Shown one piece after another: positions 5,008-10,386 of a stretch of DNA of 10,386 nt; position 1 is the first letter of the stretch, and every line of letters starts with the position of its first letter. The DNA lies in the NCBI GenBank assembly GCA_900771085.1, contig CAAGMR010000017.1:1-10386 (forward strand), given 5' to 3'. Position numbers and translations under genes: made by a program. This stretch comes from Clostridia bacterium. Lineage in GTDB: Bacteria; Bacillota; Clostridia; Oscillospirales; Acutalibacteraceae. Under the pieces are notes generated by a model, which was given only the letters and a program-made list of their open reading frames with translations, searched no databases and was not told the DNA's origin.

Positions 5008-6018
5008 TTAGAACTTGCCTTCGCGAGCAGCTTCCTCAACAGAAACGGCAACAGCAACTGTTGCACCTACCATTGGGTTGTTGCCCATACCGATGAGACC
5101 CATCATCTCAACGTGTGCAGGAACTGATGAAGAACCTGCGAACTGAGCGTCTGAGTGCATACGACCCATAGTGTCAGTCATACCGTAGGAAGCAGGACCT
5201 GCGCCCATGTTATCAGGGTGAAGTGTACGGCCTGTGCCGCCGCCAGATGCAACTGAGAAGTATTTCTTGCCCTGTTCGATGCATTCCTTCTTATATGTAC
5301 CTGCTACAGGATGCTGGAAACGGGTTGGGTTTGTTGAGTTACCTGTGATAGATACGCCAACGTTCTCGTGATGCATGATAGCAACACCTTCCTGAACATC
5401 GTCAGCACCATAGCACTTAACTGATGAACGAACGCCATCTGAGTATGGCTTTTCATATACGATGTTAAGTTCAGCTGTCTTGTAATCATACTTTGTTTCA
5501 ACGTATGTGAAACCGTTGATACGAGAGATGATCTGAGCTGCGTCCTTGCCAAGACCGTTAAGGATAACGCGGAGAGGCTTCTGGCGAACCTTGTTAGCCT
5601 TTGTTGCGATACCGATAGCGCCTTCAGCGGCAGCGAATGATTCATGACCTGCAAGGAAGCAGAAGCACTCTGTCTCTTCCTCGAGGAGCATCTTACCAAG
5701 GTTACCATGGCCAAGACCTACCTTACGGTGATCTGCTACAGAACCAGGGATGCAGAATGCCTGGAGGCCTTCACCGATAGCAGCTGCTGCTTCGGAAGCC
5801 TTGCGGCAGTCTTTCTTGATAGCGATTGCAGCACCTACAGTGTAAGCCCAGCAAGCGTTTTCAAAGCAAATAGGCTGAATGCCCTTTACCATGTCGTATA
5901 CGTTAAGACCAGCGTCCTTTGTAATCTTTTCAGCTTCTTCAATTGAAGCAATGCCGTAACTGTTGAGGACAGCATTGATCTGGTCGATTCTTCTTTCATA
6001 TGATTCGAATAATGCCAT
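5008..6018 (-). CDS. GGGtGRT protein (336 aa)
   Basis: The name-giving motif SVASGGGTGRTLHPDNMGAG lies at residues 255-274, with GGGTGRT at 259-265, and the whole length fits the family. Other conserved-looking stretches are FENACWAYTVGAA (52-64), FLAGHESFAAAEGAIGIATK (121-140), NGLGKDAAQIISRINGF (154-170) and SVPAHVEMMGLIGMGNNPMVGAT (298-320). It has no signal peptide or membrane helix and carries Cys at 51, 56, 71, 89, 118, 120, 202 and 246. The Gly-rich motif looks suited to holding a phosphate or a nucleotide, but no known activity can be assigned. It is the second gene of an operon, 20 bp after a NifU-like scaffold gene, so a link to Fe-S cluster formation or use is reasonable inference. 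AAAGGAG lies about 10 nt before ATG 6018. Arg codons are mostly CGT/CGC and Asn/Phe mostly AAC/TTC, as in well-expressed genes. Confidence 0.9.
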   Translation of the reverse strand: MALFESYERRIDQINAVLNSYGIASIEEAEKITKDAGLNVYDMVKGIQPICFENACWAYTVGAAIAIKKDCRKASEAAAAIGEGLQAFCIPGSVADHRKVGLGHGNLGKMLLEEETECFCFLAGHESFAAAEGAIGIATKANKVRQKPLRVILNGLGKDAAQIISRINGFTYVETKYDYKTAELNIVYEKPYSDGVRSSVKCYGADDVQEGVAIMHHENVGVSITGNSTNPTRFQHPVAGTYKKECIEQGKKYFSVASGGGTGRTLHPDNMGAGPASYGMTDTMGRMHSDAQFAGSSSVPAHVEMMGLIGMGNNPMVGATVAVAVSVEEAAREGKF

Positions 6019-6038
6019 TATTTTTGCTCTCCTTTCAA

Positions 6039-6740
6039 TTACTCTTCACGAGGATCGATGATTCTAACTGCGCCCTGTTCAGGAGTAACGCGACCGTAAG
6101 AACCGGAAGCCTTAACCCATGCTGTGTTAGGGTCATCACCCTTTTTGATGAAGTCTGTCATCTTGCCAAGAGAAACGAACTCGTAGCCGATAACTTCGTT
6201 GTCTTTGTCGAGAGCAATACCTGTTACATAGCCTTCAGCCATTTCAAGGTAACGAACGCCCTTTTCCTTTGTTGCGTACATTGTACCAACCTGAGAGCGG
6301 AGACCCTTACCGAGGTCTTCAAGACCTGCGCCGATTGCAAGACCGTCGTCAGAGAAAGCTGACTGTGTACGACCATATACAATCTGGAGGAAGAGTTCGC
6401 GCATTGCTGTGTTGATAGCGTCGCAAACAAGGTCTGTGTTGAGTGCTTCAAGGATTGTCTTGCCCTGAAGTATTTCAGCTGCCATAGCAGCGGAATGTGT
6501 CATACCTGAACATCCGATTGTTTCAACAAGAGCTTCTTCAATAACGCCTTCCTTAACGTTGAGAGTAAGCTTGCAGCAGCCCTGCTGAGGTGCACACCAG
6601 CCGATACCGTGTGTGAAACCGGAAATGTCCTTAATCTCTTTAGCATGTACCCATCTGCCTTCTTCAGGGATAGGTGCAGGTTCATGTTTAGCACCCTTAG
6701 CTACAGGGCACATGTTCTGAACTTCTTTTGTGTAAATCAT
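6039..6740 (-). CDS. NifU-like/IscU-type Fe-S cluster scaffold protein (233 aa)
   Basis: Residues about 40-125 resemble the NifU N-terminal/IscU scaffold domain: GIGWCAPQQGCCKLTLNV (45-62) gives a first Cys group, VETIGCSGMTHSAAMAAEI (72-90) matches the IscU GCGSA region, and DLVCDAIN (103-110) holds the third Cys. Candidate cluster ligands are therefore Cys49 (or 55/56), Cys77 and Cys106. The C-terminal 100 residues are an added domain not found in plain IscU (which is about 130 aa). The first 35 residues hold another Cys (11) and many Pro. This longer form is the one I know beside GGGtGRT genes in anaerobes. It starts at ATG 6740 with AAAGGAG 9 nt upstream. A small stem (CACTTG / CAAGTG, 6757-6779) lies just ahead of that site. 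The 150-bp upstream gap is very AT-rich; I could not fix its promoter. Confidence 0.88.
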   Translation of the reverse strand: MIYTKEVQNMCPVAKGAKHEPAPIPEEGRWVHAKEIKDISGFTHGIGWCAPQQGCCKLTLNVKEGVIEEALVETIGCSGMTHSAAMAAEILQGKTILEALNTDLVCDAINTAMRELFLQIVYGRTQSAFSDDGLAIGAGLEDLGKGLRSQVGTMYATKEKGVRYLEMAEGYVTGIALDKDNEVIGYEFVSLGKMTDFIKKGDDPNTAWVKASGSYGRVTPEQGAVRIIDPREE

Positions 6741-6828
6741 GTGAGAGTACTCCTTTCACTTGGAAAAAATAGGCAAGTGCAAATATATATATTTATATTA
6801 CCTTTAAATACAAATAGCACTAATAAGA

Positions 6829-6850
6829 TTTTGCCATATTAAAGGCAAAA
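6829..6850 (-). terminator. Possible weak terminator after the phosphatase gene
   Basis: A 7-bp stem (TTTTGCC / GGCAAAA) with an 8-nt loop lies 41 bp past the stop at 6891. The following minus-strand tract (TCTTATTAG) is a poor U-run, so it may be inefficient or serve another role. It is the only hairpin in the gap between this operon and the NifU-like gene. Confidence 0.35.
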
Positions 6851-6890
6851 ATCATAGTCTTAACATTAAGTTTGTTAAAAATTTACTAAT

Positions 6891-7469
6891 TTATTTTAAT
6901 GGGTGAATATTATTTGTTGTAGTTTTCAGTGTGATCAATTCACAGTTCTTCCGACCGCTTGACCAGAACTCCGAAAGGGGGAGATTGTTGACCTGACAAT
7001 AAAGGCTTGCGTTCATGGCGCCGTGACCGATTATCAGTACGTCTTTACCCTCTGAAACCATAGGATAGGCAACGTTTTCGAGAAAGTCACCGGTTCTCCT
7101 GAAGAGCTCCTCAAAGGTCTCTCCGTTTTCAGCACCCTCGTATCGTTCCGGATGGTTAAAGAACAGATTCTTTGGAGAGTCGTCGTCATTGAAATCTACG
7201 GAAGTTCCCTCGTAGATGCCGAAGGACATTTCTACGAGGCGGTCATCGCAGATGACGGGGATATCTCTGCCGGCGAGAAACAGCTCTGCGGTTTCTCGGG
7301 CACGGCCGAGAGGGGAGCAATAGCAAATGTCTATATTTACATCTTTGTATATCTCGCGAGCGGAGATTGCCATTTGACGGCCTTCGTCATTCAGCGGGAT
7401 GTCGGTGCGCCCCTGGAGCAGACGCTTATTGTTCCAGTCCGTGCGTCCGTGACGCATCATGTACAGCAT
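6891..7469 (-). CDS. Histidine phosphatase (phosphoglycerate mutase-like) family protein (192 aa)
   Basis: The RHG signature is at residues 6-8 (MLYMMRHGRTDWN), with His7 as the expected phospho-acceptor. Other family landmarks are the SPLGRARETA arm (52-61), the acidic Glu80 in RLVEMSFGIYEG, and the second catalytic His149 in VLIIGHGAMNAS (144-155). Length is normal for a cofactor-independent acid-type branch; the substrate cannot be told. I chose ATG 7469 because AAGGAG lies about 6 nt upstream and the protein then begins directly at the first strand; a longer reading frame to 7544 would overlap the previous gene. Last gene of the four-gene operon, 10 bp after the ArsC-like gene. Confidence 0.93.
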   Translation of the reverse strand: MLYMMRHGRTDWNNKRLLQGRTDIPLNDEGRQMAISAREIYKDVNIDICYCSPLGRARETAELFLAGRDIPVICDDRLVEMSFGIYEGTSVDFNDDDSPKNLFFNHPERYEGAENGETFEELFRRTGDFLENVAYPMVSEGKDVLIIGHGAMNASLYCQVNNLPLSEFWSSGRKNCELITLKTTTNNIHPLK

Positions 7470-7479
7470 AGATGGCTCC

Positions 7480-7830
7480 TTATTTGAGTTTTTCTGCCCA
7501 TTCGGCTTCTCTGAAACCGACGAGTATAACATCGCCGTCAACAACGAGCGGGCGTTTTACAAGCATTCCGTTTGTTGCAAGAAGCTTAAGCTGCTCGTCT
7601 TCTGACATGCCCGGAAGTTTGTCTTTTAGCTGCATTTCTTTGTAGAGAAGACCGCTGGTGTTGAAGAATTTTTTGAGCGGGAGGCCGCTTGCTTCGTGCC
7701 AGTTTTTGAGTTCCTCATAAGTGGGATTGTTTTCAACAATGTGTCGCTCTGTAAATGAGAGGTTCTGTTCCTCAAGCCATTTTTTTGCTTTCTGGCAGGT
7801 TGAACATTTTGGATAACAAATGAATAACAA
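7480..7830 (-). CDS. ArsC/Spx-family thioredoxin-fold protein, TTG start (116 aa)
   Basis: The thioredoxin-like N-terminus has a C9-S-T-C12 motif (YPKCSTCQKAKKWLEE), then the typical PTYEELKNWHEASGLPLKKFFNTSGLLY (36-63) and the C-terminal KRPLVVDGDVILVGF (92-106), all as in the arsenate reductase/Spx/YffB family. In clostridial members annotated 'arsenate reductase family', the substrate is usually unknown. No ars genes are nearby, so I would not call this an arsenate reductase; a redox role on a disulfide or glutathione-like thiol is more likely. The start codon is TTG 7830, backed by AAGGAG at 7845-7840 (9 nt). It sits 24 bp after the GNAT gene and 10 bp before the phosphatase gene. Confidence 0.9.
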   Translation of the reverse strand: MLFICYPKCSTCQKAKKWLEEQNLSFTERHIVENNPTYEELKNWHEASGLPLKKFFNTSGLLYKEMQLKDKLPGMSEDEQLKLLATNGMLVKRPLVVDGDVILVGFREAEWAEKLK

Positions 7831-7854
7831 GGTATAAATCTCCTTACAATCTGA

Positions 7855-8346
7855 TTATTTTTCGCAGTATTGGTATGCGAGTCTTGGGGAACCATCGTAG
7901 GTATAGATGATGCCGCATTTTTCGAATCCGTTTTTCTCAATGAGATGCTGCATGGTTTTGTTGTCTGCGTGTGTGTCGATTCGTACATTTTTTGAGACGC
8001 TTTTACAGTAGTCGGATGCACAGTTAAACACACCATGCACGACACCATCGCCTGCAATTCTGTGGATGGTGACGTACGGCTCGTCGTTCAGCCAGTCGCC
8101 GTCATCAATGATACTGTAAGTAGCGTCTTCACCTTCGAACAGTGCAAAAACTCCATGGATGCCGTCGTCATCAAAGATGATATGGCAGGTTCCGATTTCA
8201 ATGTCATTGACAACCGTTTCTCTGGCAGGGTAGAAGTGTCCCCACTGAGTCGGGTTTCCACTGGAAATCATGTATTCCTGAGCGCAGGCATAAATTTCCA
8301 TGATGCGCTCAATGTCGGATGGTTTAGCTTTTTTAACGTTTAGCAT
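7855..8346 (-). CDS. GNAT-family N-acetyltransferase (163 aa)
   Basis: The protein has the GNAT plan: an N-terminal strand and helix (NVKKAKPSDIERIMEIYACAQEYM, 3-26 in pieces), the central strand-plus-loop YVTIHRIAGDGVVHGVF (91-107) where acetyl-CoA normally binds, and a classic C-terminus VRIDTHADNKTMQHLIEKNG (121-140) followed by FEKCGIIYTYDGSPRLAYQY. The core loop reads G-D-G-V-V-H-G rather than the fuller Q/RxxGxG/A. Closely similar clostridial proteins are common, but the acceptor substrate is unknown. The ATG at 8346 overlaps the stop codon of the lipoprotein gene (ATGCTAA, 7 bp), with only a distant GGAG (about 14 nt), so translation probably depends on coupling. Confidence 0.92.
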   Translation of the reverse strand: MLNVKKAKPSDIERIMEIYACAQEYMISSGNPTQWGHFYPARETVVNDIEIGTCHIIFDDDGIHGVFALFEGEDATYSIIDDGDWLNDEPYVTIHRIAGDGVVHGVFNCASDYCKSVSKNVRIDTHADNKTMQHLIEKNGFEKCGIIYTYDGSPRLAYQYCEK

Positions 8347-9221
8347 ATTACTGAATCATTCTCCATAATAAATGGTTTTGCAGTGTCCTGACCCCATTCA
8401 ACGTCATACTTTTTCATCAGGTAGTCTGTAAGGTCGTCTTTTGTTGAGAAGTAAGTTGCCTGGTATGGTTCCTGAAAAGCGAGCTTTTCAATGAAAAGAT
8501 ATTTGTCGCCGGTCTTGATAAGCACGCCGGTGTGGCCGATTGAAAGTTCGTTCTCATCTTCGGACCACTTGTTGTGAAGCCATACGGTGATGAGGCTGAT
8601 TTTGTCATTGGTTTCAAAAGTTATGCCGCGCTTCTTCCAGTCTTCTTTTACAGCTTTTGCGTGAACTGAAGTGTCGGTTGTGTCGGTGGTCGGAACCACT
8701 GAGAACAGCTGAAGGAATTTATTTCTGTCACTGCTGTTTGAAAGGACTGCTGTGTCGGCATCAATTGATTCTGTGTCCAGAAACAGGTCGCTGTCGCGAA
8801 TCTCGGCATCCTTATTGACTGAAACGAAGTCACCGAAAAGACCGAATGCAGTTATGCGGCAGTTATATCCGTTAAAGTCCGGGTATTTTCTGAGCCACTG
8901 ATCCTGATAATCATATGCGTCATACTTTGGTGTAAAAGGATCGCCCTCAGCGAAGTCTGAGTTGAGGAGTTTGGCGTCTACTGCACCGTTGAACTGCTTA
9001 ACGTGGTTGAAGAAAACCTTGCGTCGTTCTGCTGTTATTCCGGCATCGGCCATAATACTGCCGACGGTTTTCTGACTGTCTTCACTGACGAGATTTGAAA
9101 AGGTATAAGTAACTTTACTCGGTTGCTTTTTGTTGCTGTCACTGCCACTGCAGGCAGCGAGGGAAAAGCATATACAGATGCAGATGATTAAAGCAATAAT
9201 ACTTTTGAATTTTGTGTTCAT
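8340..9221 (-). CDS. DUF4300-family lipoprotein (293 aa)
   Basis: A lipoprotein signal peptide is clear: MNTKFKS, a hydrophobic core with several Cys, and the lipobox LAAC with the acylated Cys at residue 24, then a Ser/Gly/Asp/Lys linker. The rest matches DUF4300 as I know it: TFSNLVSEDSQK (40-51), KYDAYDYQDQWLRKYPDFNG (99-118), YNCRITAFGLFGDFV (119-133), DWKKRGITF (194-202), SIGHTGVLIKTGDKYLFIEK (227-246) and LAFQEPYQATYF (247-258). It would be anchored outside the cytoplasmic membrane. Cys121 at the head of a helix and His230 in GHTGVLI have the order and setting of papain-like/NlpC-P60 hydrolases, so a hydrolase role is possible but unproven. ATG 9221 has AAGGTG about 5 nt upstream. First gene of the operon; the next gene overlaps its end. 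Confidence 0.9.
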   Translation of the reverse strand: MNTKFKSIIALIICICICFSLAACSGSDSNKKQPSKVTYTFSNLVSEDSQKTVGSIMADAGITAERRKVFFNHVKQFNGAVDAKLLNSDFAEGDPFTPKYDAYDYQDQWLRKYPDFNGYNCRITAFGLFGDFVSVNKDAEIRDSDLFLDTESIDADTAVLSNSSDRNKFLQLFSVVPTTDTTDTSVHAKAVKEDWKKRGITFETNDKISLITVWLHNKWSEDENELSIGHTGVLIKTGDKYLFIEKLAFQEPYQATYFSTKDDLTDYLMKKYDVEWGQDTAKPFIMENDSVIC

Positions 9222-9254
9222 TTTGTCACCTTAGGGGAATGTATTGATACTAAT

Positions 9255-9284
9255 AGTTTATGGCAATTCATGCCTGATTTTCAA
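9255..9284 (-). promoter_or_regulatory. Probable promoter of the lipoprotein-GNAT-ArsC-phosphatase operon
   Basis: The -35 TTGAAA (9279-9284, 5 of 6) and -10 TAAACT (9255-9260, 4 of 6) are 18 bp apart, between the terminator at 9294-9340 and the lipoprotein start. Confidence 0.45.
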
Positions 9285-9293
9285 TGAAAAAAT

Positions 9294-9340
9294 AAAGGAT
9301 TTCGACAGGTGTCGCGCACGGCACTTTTTCGAAATCCTTT
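9294..9340 (-). terminator. Terminator of the zinc-ribbon XRE gene
   Basis: A perfect 12-bp outer stem (AAAGGATTTCGA / TCGAAATCCTTT) has a 23-nt loop that holds a second small GC-rich hairpin (9310-9325, with one mismatch), giving a long two-part structure. On the minus strand it is followed by TTTATTTTTTC. It lies 10 bp after the stop at 9351. Confidence 0.88.
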
Positions 9341-9350
9341 TATTCTTTAC

Positions 9351-10115
9351 TTATCTTTTTTTGTATAAAACAAGTTCCGGGTCTGCTCCCTCAATACCAT
9401 AGGTGCTGATCAATATAAAGTCCATATTTGCGAGGACACCAAAACAGCGGTCGCCGCCAAATTCGGACTCAAGCTGATTGCCTAGATAGGTAGTCTGGTC
9501 ATTAAGAAACTTTACCGGCTGGCCATTTGGAAGTCTGTACTCCAGGTTTACATATTGACCAACCAGGGCGTTGAGCTTATCAAGCTTTGGCATGCCTTCT
9601 ATGTGAAGGTCGTTTATTTCATCGATTAACTGCTTTTTGAACTGTTCAAATTCGCCGTTGTCACTTAACTGATCATAGCGTTTCCAGTAGTCGAGAGTCG
9701 GGAGAAGGCTTTCCATATATTTGCGAGCCTGCTCCTCAGTGAATTCGTCACTGATCATATGCTTTACGCACACTTCAATAAGGTCGCTCATATCACTGTA
9801 GGTATAAGTTCCATCTGCGTAGCACCATTTACAGTAATCCTCATTCATTGAGCCATCTTTGTTGTGGCTGATGATTCCATCGTCGAGAGGCATGCCGCAG
9901 CACTGACATATCAGTGGCTGAGGAGACCCGAGCAACGTATTAATTGAAACATTGAAGTGCTTTGATAACAGTTTTAATGTTTCTGAGTTAGGAATACTTT
10001 CGCCTTTTTCCCAGCGGGATACAGCCTGACGGGTAACGAAAACCTTTTCGGCAAGCTCATCCTGAGTCATTCCTGTTTTTGTGCGGAGTTCGAGTATGAC
10101 ATCTTTTGTTTCCAT
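9351..10115 (-). CDS. XRE-family regulator with a zinc ribbon and an extra C-terminal domain (254 aa)
   Basis: Three parts are visible. Residues 5-60 are a Cro/CI helix-turn-helix (TQDELAEKVFVTRQAVSRWE at 17-36). Residues 70-140 are a 'putative zinc ribbon' (PF12674-like): ICQCCGMPLDD with Cys70/Cys73, then YCKWCYADGTYTYSD with Cys95/Cys98, and the family's helical end EEQARKYMESLLPTLDYWK (127-145). Residues about 183-254 form a separate domain (LVGQYVNLEYRLPNGQPVKF, then NQLESEFGGDRCFGVLANMD) that I do not recognise by name. The design suggests a DNA-binding protein whose activity is set by metal or by a ligand of the C-terminal domain; that is inference. AAAGGAGG lies 7 nt before ATG 10115. 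It is transcribed alone, with a palindrome at its promoter that suits autoregulation. Confidence 0.9.
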   Translation of the reverse strand: METKDVILELRTKTGMTQDELAEKVFVTRQAVSRWEKGESIPNSETLKLLSKHFNVSINTLLGSPQPLICQCCGMPLDDGIISHNKDGSMNEDYCKWCYADGTYTYSDMSDLIEVCVKHMISDEFTEEQARKYMESLLPTLDYWKRYDQLSDNGEFEQFKKQLIDEINDLHIEGMPKLDKLNALVGQYVNLEYRLPNGQPVKFLNDQTTYLGNQLESEFGGDRCFGVLANMDFILISTYGIEGADPELVLYKKR

Positions 10116-10141
10116 AGGAATACCTCCTTTATACGGTAGGT

Positions 10142-10170
10142 ATCATAGCATAACGCGTTTTGTATGACAC
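10142..10170 (-). promoter_or_regulatory. Promoter of the zinc-ribbon XRE gene
   Basis: The -10 TATGAT (10142-10147, 5 of 6) and -35 GTGTCA (10165-10170, 4 of 6) are 17 bp apart. The -35 touches the palindrome at 10169-10187. The leader is about 20 nt. Confidence 0.55.
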
Positions 10171-10187
10171 GCAACTAACAGTTGCGT
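10169..10187. repeat. 19-bp palindrome at the -35 of the zinc-ribbon XRE gene
   Basis: ACGCAACT (10169-10176) and AGTTGCGT (10180-10187) are perfect 8-bp inverted arms around AAC. A direct repeat GTATGA flanks it at 10162-10167 and 10186-10191. It overlaps the edge of the -35 box, a typical operator position for a self-regulating XRE protein. Confidence 0.6.
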
Positions 10188-10191
10188 ATGA

Positions 10192-10386
10192 GCTTATTTG
10201 TTATCGGCTGATACCTGAGAGATAAAGTTTTTTCTGATAAAACTAGCATAAATCTGCGTAAAAAATCGCAAATCAGGAAAAAGTACGCAGTTTTCGCATC
10301 GGAATGCGCTCAAATCTGCACAAAATTAGGAATTTGAATTTTATGCAGACTTTTTCGGCGGGTTTCGCGTGCGTTTTCTGCACGAA
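10192..10386. repeat. Non-coding stretch of inverted repeats built on TCTGC/GCAGA
   Basis: No credible gene is seen here. Three inverted repeats follow one another: CTGCGTA / TACGCAG (10254-10260 with 10284-10290), CGCAT / ATGCG (10295-10299 with 10304-10308), and a 13-bp pair, TCTGCACAAAATT with 10337-10349, matching at 12 of 13 (G-U wobble on the minus strand). TCTGC begins at 10253, 10315 and 10377, exactly 62 bp apart, and the 62-bp units are loosely alike (such as GCAG followed by TTTTCG). The pattern runs off the right edge. Confidence 0.5.

Noticed and set aside
6859..6872. Near-palindrome around CTTAACATTAAG
   Set aside because: The central bases do not match and the sequence is AT-rich, so it could easily arise by chance.
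7470..7544. A 25-residue extension of the histidine phosphatase
   Set aside because: It would overlap the ArsC-like gene by 65 bp, and the ATG at 7469 has an AAGGAG site and places the RHG motif at the normal distance.
7480..7830. Arsenate resistance gene (arsC) as the reading of the CxxC protein
   Set aside because: There is no arsR, arsB or acr3 nearby, and the clostridial branch with CSTC and KRPLVVDG is generally uncharacterised, so only the family is stated.
10253..10386. CRISPR array at the right end
   Set aside because: The units share only short motifs, have no constant repeat of about 28-36 bp, and no cas gene is present in the window.

Overview
All genes in this window are on the minus strand: thirteen complete ones and one cut off by the left edge. 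The families and signals point to an anaerobic Firmicute of class Clostridia (Lachnospiraceae or Oscillospiraceae type): strong AGGAGG-type ribosome binding sites, sigma-A-like TTGACA/TATAAT promoters, a glycine riboswitch ahead of a Na+/alanine-type symporter, a GGGtGRT protein with its NifU-like partner, a DUF6198 membrane protein and a DUF4300 lipoprotein. Genus cannot be told. The layout looks like chromosomal core or near-core DNA: no transposase, integrase, phage gene, CRISPR or RNA gene was seen.

In order of transcription (right to left): (i) 10116-10386 is non-coding and rich in inverted repeats, ending in a promoter and palindrome ahead of a solo XRE regulator with a zinc ribbon (10115-9351), closed by a strong terminator. 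(ii) A tight four-gene operon, 9221-6891: DUF4300 lipoprotein, GNAT acetyltransferase, ArsC/Spx-like thioredoxin-fold protein, histidine-phosphatase. (iii) A two-gene operon, 6740-5008: NifU-like Fe-S scaffold and GGGtGRT protein, closed by a terminator. (iv) A promoter, a tandem glycine riboswitch with an intrinsic terminator, and an AGCS-family amino-acid:cation symporter (4605-3187). (v) A three-gene operon, 3031-1675: small XRE regulator, 4-TM DUF2178-like protein and DUF6198 membrane protein, joined by one-base stop/start overlaps and preceded by a large inverted repeat that holds the promoter. (vi) A two-gene operon, 1482-198: SPFH/band-7 membrane protein and an Arc-type ribbon-helix-helix protein, with tandem 8-bp palindromes in the leader. 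(vii) The start of a secreted-protein gene (116-1).

Most of the interest is in control elements. The XRE operon has a near-perfect 20-bp inverted repeat across its promoter. A 12-bp hairpin would mask the Shine-Dalgarno of the DUF6198 gene and starts just past the stop codon of the gene before it, the layout expected for translational coupling. Helically phased TGATATCA palindromes precede the operon that encodes a ribbon-helix-helix protein. The glycine riboswitch has a recognisable leader-linker helix but a weakened first aptamer. The least understood protein system is the GGGtGRT/NifU-like pair, a conserved anaerobe module whose function I do not know. The DUF4300 lipoprotein shows a Cys-His order that resembles papain-like hydrolases.
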